64,000 bases of DNA from NCBI RefSeq assembly GCF_029203285.1, contig NZ_CP115669.1, positions 744,001-808,000 of the forward strand, written 5' to 3'. Made by a program: the position numbers and the translations under genes. Source of the stretch: Pseudomonas sp. PSE14 (GTDB lineage: Bacteria; Pseudomonadota; Gammaproteobacteria; Pseudomonadales; Pseudomonadaceae). Under the pieces are notes generated by a model, which was not told the DNA's origin, did no database searches, and saw only the letters and a list, made by a program, of their open reading frames with translations. Below are positions 8,889 through 16,920 of this stretch, in pieces (the stretch's first letter is position 1; each line of letters starts with the position of its first letter).

Positions 8889-9638
8889 ATGTTCAAGCTC
8901 TCTTCCAGATCCCTGTGGTTTGCCGGCTGCATGGGCGCAGTCGTCCTGTGGTCCAGCATGGTCAGTGCTGGCATCGTGATCACTGGCTCCCGCGTTGTTT
9001 ACCCCGCCAAGGACAGAGAAGTGACGGTCAAGATGACCAATAACGCAGAAGAGCCGTCACTCGTTCAAGCCTGGGTCGACAAAGGCAATTCCAAGCTGAC
9101 GCCCGACAAGGCCGATGGCCCGTTCCTCATCACGCCACCCATTACCCGGGTGGAGCCGAAGAAAGGGCAGGCGCTGCGCCTGGTCTACACCGGCGATGAC
9201 GCTGCTTCCAAGAAGCAGGAAACCGTTTTCTGGCTGAACGTGCTCGACGTTCCGCCCATGCCCAAGGACAAGGAAGCCAACTTCCTCCAGGTGGCAGTCC
9301 GTTCGCGCCTCAAGATCTTCTATCGCCCTGACGGCCTACCCGGCTCCCCGGCTGAATCGGCCCAGGGCCTGAAATGGTCAGTGGTCCAGACAGGCGGCGG
9401 CTATGCCGTGCGCGCCACGAACGGCGGTGCCTTCCACGTCTCGCTCTCGACCATCACTGTGCAGGCCAATGGCAGGTCGTATCAGGTCAAGCCTGAGGAC
9501 GTGAAGATGGTCGCTCCCGGTGCCAGCGAGACCTTCCCGGTTCAAGGGCTGAATACCGCACCCGGTGCTGGAACCCAAGTCGACTACCAATGGGTGAACG
9601 ACTGGGGTTCCCCGCAGAAGGTTGAAGCCAAGCTCTGA
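8889..9638 (+). CDS. Periplasmic fimbrial chaperone (PapD-like)
   Basis: Immunoglobulin-like periplasmic chaperone that caps pilin subunits by donor-strand complementation and delivers them to the usher. 249 residues from the ATG at 8889; an in-frame extension to a GTG at 8814 is unlikely because the signal peptide starts at MFKLSSRSLWF and ends near VSA-G. Characteristic features are SRVVYPAKDREVTVKMTN (the G1 edge region) and the basic subunit-anchoring segment SRLKIFYRP. It is the only chaperone in the cluster, so it must serve both pilins and the adhesin. Confidence 0.92.
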   Translation: MFKLSSRSLWFAGCMGAVVLWSSMVSAGIVITGSRVVYPAKDREVTVKMTNNAEEPSLVQAWVDKGNSKLTPDKADGPFLITPPITRVEPKKGQALRLVYTGDDAASKKQETVFWLNVLDVPPMPKDKEANFLQVAVRSRLKIFYRPDGLPGSPAESAQGLKWSVVQTGGGYAVRATNGGAFHVSLSTITVQANGRSYQVKPEDVKMVAPGASETFPVQGLNTAPGAGTQVDYQWVNDWGSPQKVEAKL

Positions 9639-9777
9639 CCGCCTGATTCCGCCAGTTGAGCCAAGCGCCGGCTGGCGGCCCTAGCGAACCAAATGCGTTT
9701 CCACCCTGCACACCCAGCCTTCGTCCGGGTGTGGACTTGCTCGTCCGCAAGAAGACGGATCAACAGAGAAAACGATT

Positions 9778-12450
9778 ATGGATATCACGCAAGGCCCCTT
9801 CACCCAGCAACGTACCCCATTGGCGGCAGCGATCGCCATGGGGTCGACTTGGCTCCCTGTCGCCATGGGATGTTGTCTGCTGTACGGAGTCTTGCTCGCT
9901 TTTGGCGTGGCCTCCGCCCTGGCGGATGACGCGCCTGCCGTAAAGCGGAGTTCCAGCTCCCTGGAGGTCGCTGAATTCAACCCGAGCTTCTTCGACCATG
10001 GCGGCAGCGTGCCGAGCGTGGACGTTTCCCGTTTCGAGAAAGGGACACCCGTCGAGCCCGGCGTCTATCGCCTGGACATCTACGTCAACCAGTCCTGGGT
10101 GGGACGGATGCCGGTACGCGCGGTGTCTGAAGGTAGCGGCCGGGACGCCACCTCGACCTATTGCATCAAGAGCTCCCAGTTCGCCGAACTGGGCGTCGAT
10201 GTCAGCAAGCTTCCGCCAGAAAAGCAGAAGTTGATTACCGGTGACTGCGTTGATTTCAATGCGGTCGTCCCTTCGGGCAAGCTCGATGTGGACCTCTCCG
10301 AACTCTCCGCCAGCATCTCTGTGCCGCAACTGTATCTGGGCCGGCAAGTCCACGGTTACGTCGACCCATCAGAGTGGGACAGTGGCGTAACCGCCGGCTT
10401 CCTCATGTACGACACCAACGTCTACAAGAGCGATAGCCAGGGTTCCGACTCGACCAACTATTACGCGGGCATCAACGCGGGTGTGAACCTGGGCGAATGG
10501 CGTGCCCGCTATAACGGTAGTTACAGTCGCAACGAAACGGATAAAAGCAAGACAACAAGCAACTACAACTCCATCAGTACCTACGTCCAACGTGACGTTA
10601 CACCGTTGAAGGCGCAGTTCACCGCCGGTCAGTATTACACCGACAGTGCCGTGTTCGACTCCGTGCCCTACACCGGCGTGCAGCTCGCCAGCGACGATCG
10701 CATGTTGCCGGATTCTCAGCGGGGCTTCGCGCCCAACATCCGTGGCGTGGCGGATACCAATGCGCGGGTGCGGGTAAAGCAGGGCGACAACGTCATTTAT
10801 GAAACCAGCGTCGCTCCCGGTCCGTTCGAGATCAACGACCTTTACAACACGGGATATTCCGGCGACCTGACGGTGGAAATCACCGAGGCCGATGGACGCG
10901 TGAAATCGTTCCTGGTGCCGTTCGCGTCGATCAACCAGCTCGTCCGCCCAGGTATATCCCGGTACAGCGTAACGGCGGGCAAGTATCGCGATGACAACCT
11001 GGATCGTGAGCCCAACTTCGCTCAGGGCACGTACCAGTACGGTATCAGTAACTACTTGACTGCCTATACCGGCGGCATCGTTGCTGAGGACTACGCGGCG
11101 GCCCAGGGGGGCCTGGCGTTGAGTACTTCGCTGGGGGCCCTGGCGGCGGACGTAACACAGTCCAAGGCCAAAGACCTGAATGACAGCCAGTACGGCCTGA
11201 AAAAGGACATGAGCGGCCAGAGCTACCGCGTGACCTACAGCAAGCTGCTGGAACCGACGAATACCAACTTCACTATCGCTGCCTATCGCTTCAACAGCGA
11301 AAACTACCTGAGCTTCCAGGACTTTGCCCAGGCTTGGGGTACTGACCACCAGAACAACTACAACCTGTATCGCCAGCGTAACCGTTATCAGCTAGGTATC
11401 AACCAGCCGCTTACGGATCGCAGCTCCTTGTACTTCAGTGGTTCGAAGCAGAACTACTGGAACAAGGGCAGCAGTGATGCCAGTTTCCAGGGTGGCGTCA
11501 ACACGGGCTTTAACTGGGGATCGATGTCGCTATCGGCCTCACGTACCAGCAACCAGGACGGTGAATACGACAACACCTATATGCTGAGTGTGACCGTTCC
11601 CATTGGTTTGGGTAATCGCCATCCGATGTCGCTGACGAGTAACGTCAACTTTACCAACGGCAAGAACAACAGCATTCAGACCAGCCTGAACGGCTCGGCA
11701 GGTGACGACAACCAGATTGCCTACGGTGTTTACGGGTCCGGTAACAAGTATGACGGCGACCGCACCTACAACAGCGGCGCAAACATTTCCTACAGCGCGC
11801 CGGAAGCTATTTACAACGCCAACTTCAGTACAGGTGACGGATACAAGCAAGTAGGACTTGGCGCTCGCGGATCGGTCGTCGCACACCCTGGTGGCATCAA
11901 CTTCTCGCAGAACCAGAGCGAAACCATGGCCGTGGTCGAGGCCAAGGGGGCTGAAGGTGCGTCCATCAGCACCAACGTCGGTGCCAAGGTTGCCAAAAAC
12001 GGCTATGCCGTCGTTGGCGGGCTGACACCCTACCGTCGTAATGACATTGACTTGGATCCTAAGGGTACTTCCAAGGATGTTGAGCTTGAGGTGACCTCCC
12101 AGCAGACAGCGCCGCGCTATGGCTCGGTGGTCATGCTGAAGTATTCCACCATCACCGGTGCCCCTGTCCTCATGCAGGTGGTGCGGGATAGTGGGGAGGC
12201 CATCCCCATGGGCGCCGAAGTGTTGGATGCGAAAGGCAACAATCTGTCCATGGTTGGTCAAGGCGGCAGGATATTCCTGCGGGGCCTGGAGCCGAAGGGC
12301 CGTTTGTTCGTCAAGTGGGGGGATGGCTCCGGGCAAACTTGCCAGATCGATTACTCGTTGCCAGCTCAGAGCGATGACAAGCTCCCCTTCATGAAGGTGA
12401 GTTCGACCTGCCGGGCGATTCTGGATGCACCTAAAGTTGCCGGGCGCTAA
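9778..12450 (+). CDS. Outer-membrane fimbrial usher (FimD/PapC-like)
   Basis: Outer-membrane translocation and assembly platform for the fimbria, 890 residues. A longer than usual N-terminal region carries the signal sequence (hydrophobic stretch at about 25-45 ending A-L-A). The N-terminal periplasmic domain begins EVAEFNPSFF at about 62. It is followed by the beta-barrel with plug domain, including the conserved RGFAPNIRGVADTNARV block (about 319-335) and GPFEINDLY, and the C-terminal domains ending TCRAIL. The middle gene of the operon, it sets the family as chaperone-usher rather than type IV pili. Two ATG/GTG starts may be possible within the first 30 residues. Confidence 0.94.
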   Translation: MDITQGPFTQQRTPLAAAIAMGSTWLPVAMGCCLLYGVLLAFGVASALADDAPAVKRSSSSLEVAEFNPSFFDHGGSVPSVDVSRFEKGTPVEPGVYRLDIYVNQSWVGRMPVRAVSEGSGRDATSTYCIKSSQFAELGVDVSKLPPEKQKLITGDCVDFNAVVPSGKLDVDLSELSASISVPQLYLGRQVHGYVDPSEWDSGVTAGFLMYDTNVYKSDSQGSDSTNYYAGINAGVNLGEWRARYNGSYSRNETDKSKTTSNYNSISTYVQRDVTPLKAQFTAGQYYTDSAVFDSVPYTGVQLASDDRMLPDSQRGFAPNIRGVADTNARVRVKQGDNVIYETSVAPGPFEINDLYNTGYSGDLTVEITEADGRVKSFLVPFASINQLVRPGISRYSVTAGKYRDDNLDREPNFAQGTYQYGISNYLTAYTGGIVAEDYAAAQGGLALSTSLGALAADVTQSKAKDLNDSQYGLKKDMSGQSYRVTYSKLLEPTNTNFTIAAYRFNSENYLSFQDFAQAWGTDHQNNYNLYRQRNRYQLGINQPLTDRSSLYFSGSKQNYWNKGSSDASFQGGVNTGFNWGSMSLSASRTSNQDGEYDNTYMLSVTVPIGLGNRHPMSLTSNVNFTNGKNNSIQTSLNGSAGDDNQIAYGVYGSGNKYDGDRTYNSGANISYSAPEAIYNANFSTGDGYKQVGLGARGSVVAHPGGINFSQNQSETMAVVEAKGAEGASISTNVGAKVAKNGYAVVGGLTPYRRNDIDLDPKGTSKDVELEVTSQQTAPRYGSVVMLKYSTITGAPVLMQVVRDSGEAIPMGAEVLDAKGNNLSMVGQGGRIFLRGLEPKGRLFVKWGDGSGQTCQIDYSLPAQSDDKLPFMKVSSTCRAILDAPKVAGR

Positions 12451-12497
12451 TTACTGATCGTAATTGTCTGAATTGTTAATTCGGAAGTAGGTGTTCA

Positions 12498-13574
12498 ATG
12501 GGTTTGCATGAGATATATGGGAAGAGGTGGTGGTTCAGCGATACGCTGCTGCGGGTAATCCTTGTCTGTTCGATTGTGGCTCTCATGTCGGGCAAGGCAG
12601 TGGCTGCAGCCACCTGTAGTGGCAATCCAGCACCGGATACGTTCAATTTTCCATCGGCAATCTCCGTGCCTCGTGATAGTACACAAGTGACGGCCCTTAC
12701 CGGTTGGGTTGCGGGCCCATCCGCTACAAACTGGTGGAATTGTAATACTTCTAATAACTCTAATACCGGTTCTGCTGTTTTTAAGCCTGCCAGCGCAAAT
12801 GCTTCCTACTCGGATGGCAGCGGTACGTACACAGTCTGGAAAACCAGCAAGGATGGGGTTGGCTTTGTACTTAAATATAATGTCTATGCGAATGGTTGCG
12901 GGTGGGCTGGCTGGAATGGGCTGGTTTCAAGTACGTATCCCTATGGATATAACGCCTGTAACGCTGATGGAGCTATAACCAACGGTGGCCAAGTACAGAT
13001 TCGTCTCGTTCAATATGGACAAATCACTGCGGGGATGCTCGTTGGCGGCGAGCTAACACGTGCGGTGGTTTATGTGGATGGAAGTTATGGGGCGCAAGGC
13101 GGCCCAAAACAATTTATGACATCTCCGGTACAGTTCAACGTACTGATGTGCCAAGTGGACTCTGTGGATCTGCAATTGGCCGACTCGTATGTGTGGGACT
13201 ACGCCTCGACGACAGAGGTTAAGAAGAAGCCGCTACAGATCCAGGTCAAGAATTGCCCATCGGGCATGAATGTTATTCGCTACGAACTGGAGCCCATTGG
13301 AGCGAGCATCATCAGTTCTACAAACGGTACTTTCAGCAACCAATCCGGCCCAGGAATGGCTGGTGGAGTGGGAATTAGGATCACCGATAGTACCGGAACC
13401 AACCCGATCAGGTTTGCAGACTCCAGCTATACGTTGGCGGGCTACAGTCCGACCAGCGGAAACTCAATGTTGCCGATCAACCTGAATGTGGCTTATTACA
13501 GAACCGGTACTGCGGCGCAAGTAACGCCCGGGCAAGTGGTCGGGCTTGTCCAATTGACGATGCTTTATCTTTAA
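12498..13574 (+). CDS. Two-domain fimbrial tip adhesin (FimH-like)
   Basis: 358 residues: a long signal sequence (cleavage near KAVAA), a Cys- and Trp-rich receptor-binding half (about 36-215, with NWWNCN and GCGWAGWNG), and a C-terminal pilin domain (about 225-358) starting at VKNCPSG and ending in the beta-strand LTMLYL. That layout is typical of tip adhesins; the ligand is unknown. The N-terminal half is markedly richer in A and T than the neighbours (codons such as aat, act, tct), suggesting recent acquisition or diversifying exchange. Confidence 0.85.
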   Translation: MGLHEIYGKRWWFSDTLLRVILVCSIVALMSGKAVAAATCSGNPAPDTFNFPSAISVPRDSTQVTALTGWVAGPSATNWWNCNTSNNSNTGSAVFKPASANASYSDGSGTYTVWKTSKDGVGFVLKYNVYANGCGWAGWNGLVSSTYPYGYNACNADGAITNGGQVQIRLVQYGQITAGMLVGGELTRAVVYVDGSYGAQGGPKQFMTSPVQFNVLMCQVDSVDLQLADSYVWDYASTTEVKKKPLQIQVKNCPSGMNVIRYELEPIGASIISSTNGTFSNQSGPGMAGGVGIRITDSTGTNPIRFADSSYTLAGYSPTSGNSMLPINLNVAYYRTGTAAQVTPGQVVGLVQLTMLYL

Positions 13575-13604
13575 TACGTAAAATTCAAGAAAGGTGAGGT
13601 TGAT

Positions 13605-14123
13605 ATGAAAAAAATTCTTGCTGCTGCTGGGATATTTTCCTGCGCCGCCAACGTATACGCGGCAATACCGGACGCGCAAATCAATATTACTGGTAAGGTT
13701 ATCGACGGAACTTGCACTATCGCAGGCACTGGAAGCGCCCCGACTCAGATCAACGTACCGCTGAGTTCGGTCATGAGCAGTGATTTTGCGGCAGTGGGCG
13801 CGCTGAGCAAGAATCAGAAGTCGTTCGATATCGTATTGACCAACTGCCCGACGGCCACCACCACAATGAAGTGGGACGCGGCCGTGAACGTCGATGCCGC
13901 TGCCGGTACGCTGAAGAACACCAACTCGAGCGGCACCAGTGCACAGATTCAGTTGTTCAAGAGTGATGGCACTACCGCCATCAACCTGGTGAACGATCCG
14001 GGCGTCAGCTTCACTACCACCAGCCAGACGTTCACCTATGTAGCCAAGTACTATGCCAAGGCGCTGCCGGTGACTGGCGGGGATCTCTCGACATTTACCT
14101 ACCTGTACCTTACGTACAATTGA
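13605..14123 (+). CDS. Fimbrial pilin subunit (second)
   Basis: A 172-residue pilin with signal peptide ending VYA-A. It has the paired Cys pattern (GTCTIAG and TNCPTAT) and C-terminal FTYLYLTYN. It resembles the first pilin in plan (KSFDIVLTNC matches KKFDLTLTDC) but is clearly divergent. As the last gene after the adhesin it may be a minor or adaptor subunit, an alternative rod pilin, or a duplicate of the first. Its ATG has AAAGGTGAGG upstream. Confidence 0.87.
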   Translation: MKKILAAAGIFSCAANVYAAIPDAQINITGKVIDGTCTIAGTGSAPTQINVPLSSVMSSDFAAVGALSKNQKSFDIVLTNCPTATTTMKWDAAVNVDAAAGTLKNTNSSGTSAQIQLFKSDGTTAINLVNDPGVSFTTTSQTFTYVAKYYAKALPVTGGDLSTFTYLYLTYN

Positions 14124-14152
14124 CCTATCGGCGTGCGTCGATAAGCCAGGTG

Positions 14153-14180
14153 AAAAAGGGCCCTTTCAGGGCCCTTTTTC
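14153..14180. terminator. Bidirectional terminator between fimbrial operon and sltB3-like gene
   Basis: Perfect 11-bp stem AAAAAGGGCCC/GGGCCCTTTTT with loop TTTCA. T-tracts appear on both strands, so it can stop the fimbrial transcript and the converging lytic transglycosylase transcript. Confidence 0.9.
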
Positions 14181-14188
14181 TGCGCCTT

Positions 14189-15448
14189 TCAATCGCGCAG
14201 ACGGTCCAGCAGTGCTTGGGTCGGATAACCGTCTGCCGGCCAACTGATGGTTTTCTGGAAGGCGCGAATCGCCTGCCGGGTATTGGCGCCGATAATGCCG
14301 TCTACGGAACCGGGGTTGAAGCCGCGATCCATCAGCTTCTGTTGAAGTTCGATACGCTCGCTCCGGCTGAGTGGCGCCTCATCGACTGGCCATTGTCCCG
14401 CCAACTGTCCGCCGCCCTTGAAGCTGTCAGCCAGCAGACCGACAGCCAGGGCGTAGGAGGTTGAATTGTTGTACTTGAGGATGGCGCGGAAATTGTCCGT
14501 GACCAGGAAGGCCGGGCCGCGATGGCCTGCCGGCAGTAGCAGCGAGGCGTTGGTGGCCGCGATGGGCTGATTGGCGCTCACTGGCCGCACTCCCAGGCGC
14601 TGCCATTCGGCGATGGGTTTGCGGATGCCCATGTCCGCTTCGGCGTAGTCGAAGCCTTGGGGCAGGCTTACTTCGAAGCCCCAGGTCTGGCCACGCTGCC
14701 AGCCCGAAGCGTGCAGGTAGTTAGCAGTCGAAGCCAGGGCGTCGCTGGATGAGCCCCAGATGTCGCGTCGGCCGTCCCCGTCGAAATCCACCGCGTAGCG
14801 GTTGTAGGTGGTGGGGATGAACTGGGTCTGGCCCATTGCGCCGGCCCAGGAGCCAATCATGTTGCTCGCCGGCACGTCGCCGTGCTGGAGAATCTGCAGG
14901 GCGGCGATCAGCTGGTCGCGGCCGAATTCCGGGCGGCGACCTTCGTAGGCCAGGGTGGCCAGCGAGCGGATCACGTTCTTGCTGCCCATCTGCTGGCCGA
15001 AGTTGCTCTCCATGCCCCAGATGGCCATTACCGCTTCGCGGTCGACACCGTAGGTGCTGTCGATGCGTTGTAGCGCATCGGTGTTCTGCAGAAGCCGGTC
15101 CTGGCCGTTACGCACCCGCGCCGCTGAAACGGCACCTTCCAGGTATTGCCAGATCGGGCGGGTGAACTCGGGCTGGCTGCGGTCGGCGGTAATCACGGAA
15201 TCATCCGGCTCGATGCCAGCGAAGGCCGTATCGAAGGTGTGGGCGCTGATGCCGGCGGCCATGGCCTGGCTGCGGAAATCGTCGCGCCACTGGGCGAAGC
15301 TTTGTGTCGGTTGCGTGGCGAATGGGGTGCCAGGCGTGCCTTGGGGTGGCGCCTCGGCACAGGATGACAGCAGGCCGAAGGTGGCCAGGGACAGAGCGGC
15401 GACGAGCAGGCAGCGTTGGCCGACAACAGATGGAACGGGCTTGCGCAT
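14189..15448 (-). CDS. Lytic murein transglycosylase with peptidoglycan-binding domain (SltB3-like)
   Basis: A second MltB-family transglycosylase, about 419 residues. I placed the start at the ATG at 15448, preceded by GAGGAG, where a signal peptide leads to lipobox L-S-S-C (Cys30). The catalytic Glu is E147 in GMESNFGQQ. The C-terminal 60 residues form a PG_binding_1 domain (ELQQKLMDRGFNPGSVDG). The gene at this position in P. aeruginosa is SltB3. The lipobox makes this copy a probable lipoprotein. It converges with the fimbrial operon. Confidence 0.9.
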   Translation of the reverse strand: MRKPVPSVVGQRCLLVAALSLATFGLLSSCAEAPPQGTPGTPFATQPTQSFAQWRDDFRSQAMAAGISAHTFDTAFAGIEPDDSVITADRSQPEFTRPIWQYLEGAVSAARVRNGQDRLLQNTDALQRIDSTYGVDREAVMAIWGMESNFGQQMGSKNVIRSLATLAYEGRRPEFGRDQLIAALQILQHGDVPASNMIGSWAGAMGQTQFIPTTYNRYAVDFDGDGRRDIWGSSSDALASTANYLHASGWQRGQTWGFEVSLPQGFDYAEADMGIRKPIAEWQRLGVRPVSANQPIAATNASLLLPAGHRGPAFLVTDNFRAILKYNNSTSYALAVGLLADSFKGGGQLAGQWPVDEAPLSRSERIELQQKLMDRGFNPGSVDGIIGANTRQAIRAFQKTISWPADGYPTQALLDRLRD

Positions 15449-15612
15449 TGCTCTCCTCGAGTACTGGCAGGGGAGCGGCCACCATAGCATGGCCACTGTG
15501 AAGCGTCTGCGCTGGGCAGAAGCAACGGGTCTGCAGGCTTCGATGGCAACGGTAAAGGAAAATTCCCGAGGTCGCGCAGTGCCCGCCGGGCGGCACGGGG
15601 GTGGCCAAGCCG

Positions 15613-15912
15613 CTATTGCTTGGGCTGGGTTCCGTTTTCCTGATCGACCTTGGGCGCACTCTGGTCCAGTTCCTTGAGCATATCGTCATAGGCGGCGCAG
15701 TCGTCCGGGCGTTGCTCGCTGGAGCGAGATTTCTTCATTTCCGCGAGTTTTTCGTTGAGCTTCTGCGCACGCTGGGGATCGCTGCGGGTGACTTCGGTGA
15801 CCTTGGCGGCGACTTGCCTGCCCTTGGCTTCGGCTTCCTGATCGGAGCAGAACGCATGGGCGGATAGGCTGAAGGGTAGGGCGAGGATGGCGACGATCAG
15901 GGGCGCTTTCAT
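15613..15912 (-). CDS. Small exported hypothetical protein
   Basis: 99 residues with a clear signal peptide (cleavage SAHA-F). The mature part is charged and helical, with two Cys (FCSD and DDCAAYD) that could form a disulfide, and a Lys/Glu/Gln-rich centre. A perfect AAGGAGGT stands eight bases before the ATG, which makes it a real gene. I do not recognise a family with known function. It lies between the sltB3-like gene and arfA. Confidence 0.75.
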   Translation of the reverse strand: MKAPLIVAILALPFSLSAHAFCSDQEAEAKGRQVAAKVTEVTRSDPQRAQKLNEKLAEMKKSRSSEQRPDDCAAYDDMLKELDQSAPKVDQENGTQPKQ

Positions 15913-15984
15913 GTGCGGACCTCCTTGGCTTGGCTGTCCGGTTGAAAGCTAAAGGGTGCGGAGGGTTCAGGTTTTCTGACGTTT

Positions 15985-16137
15985 TCAGGCCGCCAGAAGC
16001 GAAGAAGCCTCCCAATTGTGGGAGGCTTCGCGGCGGTAGCTGCCTTTGCCTTTGAGGGGCTTTTCCTGGCGGCTGCGGAACAGCGGTTGCGCGACCAGGG
16101 ATTTGGCCTTGTTCGGCCGTTTGGAGTGCTTTGCCAT
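15985..16137 (-). CDS. arfA: Alternative ribosome-rescue factor ArfA
   Basis: A 50-residue basic protein with the ArfA core: PLFRSRQEKPLKGKGSY at residues 18-34, matching the E. coli motif that recruits RF2 to stalled ribosomes. It rescues ribosomes on nonstop mRNA when trans-translation fails. The ATG at 16137 (or 16140, two adjacent ATGs) follows GAGGA. An 11-bp perfect hairpin lies within codons 37-45, so the message can be cut or end before its stop codon. It is too small and basic to be recognised by length alone; the motif carries the call. Confidence 0.87.
   Translation of the reverse strand: MAKHSKRPNKAKSLVAQPLFRSRQEKPLKGKGSYRREASHNWEASSLLAA
16004..16029 (-). promoter_or_regulatory. 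Intragenic hairpin in the arfA 3' coding end
   Basis: GAAGCCTCCCA (16004-16014) pairs perfectly with TGGGAGGCTTC (16019-16029) around a four-base loop. In E. coli a hairpin at the same place is an RNase III target and terminator that creates a nonstop arfA mRNA whose product is normally tagged by tmRNA. The same tmRNA-sensing role is inferred here. Confidence 0.75.
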
Positions 16138-16315
16138 CATGATGTCCTCATCGAGACCGGCCTCTTGCCGGCGCGCGAATGTTCTGCCTATTTGGCACGT
16201 ATGTCCAACGCCTTTGGTCAGTCGATGGGCAGACCAAGGCCGGCAGGTGGCATTTGGGGCTACTCTGGCAGCGGCGTACCTTTTGACGTAATGGACAAGA
16301 ACGAGGACAAGGGCG

Positions 16316-16666
16316 ATGAAGTTTCTCTGCATGATCTACTTCGACGAGCGCAAGGCGGCTGAATTGCCGGAGGCCGAGCTGCGCGGCATCGTCGATGAAT
16401 GCATGACCTACAGCGAGCAATTGCGACGCAGCGGCAACTACATCGCCGCCAACGCGCTGCTACCCACGCCCACGGGCCGGACCCTGCGCGGTCAGGGCGA
16501 GCGGCTGGCAATCACTGACGGTCCCTTCGCGGAGACCAAGGAACAGCTCGGCGGCTTTTACCTGATCGAGGCTACCGATATGGAAGAGGCCCAGCGCATC
16601 GCTGCGAAGATTCCGCCAGGGCGACTGGGCTGCGTGGAGGTTCGGCAGGTGCGGGAATGGGAATGA
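16316..16666 (+). CDS. YCII-related protein (DGPF family)
   Basis: 116 residues of the YCII-like dimeric alpha-beta barrel family, with MKFLCMIYF at the N-terminus and the signature DGPFAETKEQLGGFYLIE at about 68-85. Members are often called PhnB- or DGPF-domain proteins and are linked to ECF sigma factors in other genomes; no sigma gene is seen here. Biochemical role unknown. Weak GAGGAC-type ribosome site before the ATG. It is divergent from arfA. Confidence 0.86.
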   Translation: MKFLCMIYFDERKAAELPEAELRGIVDECMTYSEQLRRSGNYIAANALLPTPTGRTLRGQGERLAITDGPFAETKEQLGGFYLIEATDMEEAQRIAAKIPPGRLGCVEVRQVREWE

Positions 16667-16920
16667 CGCTGATTGGCCGGCCGGCTTAGCGCACTACGGG
16701 GCGATTCGGGGGCATCGGCTGGAAACGAAAAACTCCAGGCGTTTGCTGTGCAGGCAACAGCGAGCGCATGGCGAAGGAGGCTGTGGGATTGTCGCCAACG
16801 TTGTAACAGTCCTTTTCGGGCGCACGGCTATGGGCGAGCCAAGGGCTGAGCTAGGTTAATAGCTAGCCAACTATCGCCACGGCGCGCAGGGACTGCCTCG
16901 CCATCGGCTGGAGATGTCTC
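16667..16920. other. Gap upstream of the MFS transporter
   Basis: 254 bases with no convincing ORF, repeat or terminator. The MFS promoter should lie here, but I could not pick hexamers with confidence. Confidence 0.3.
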
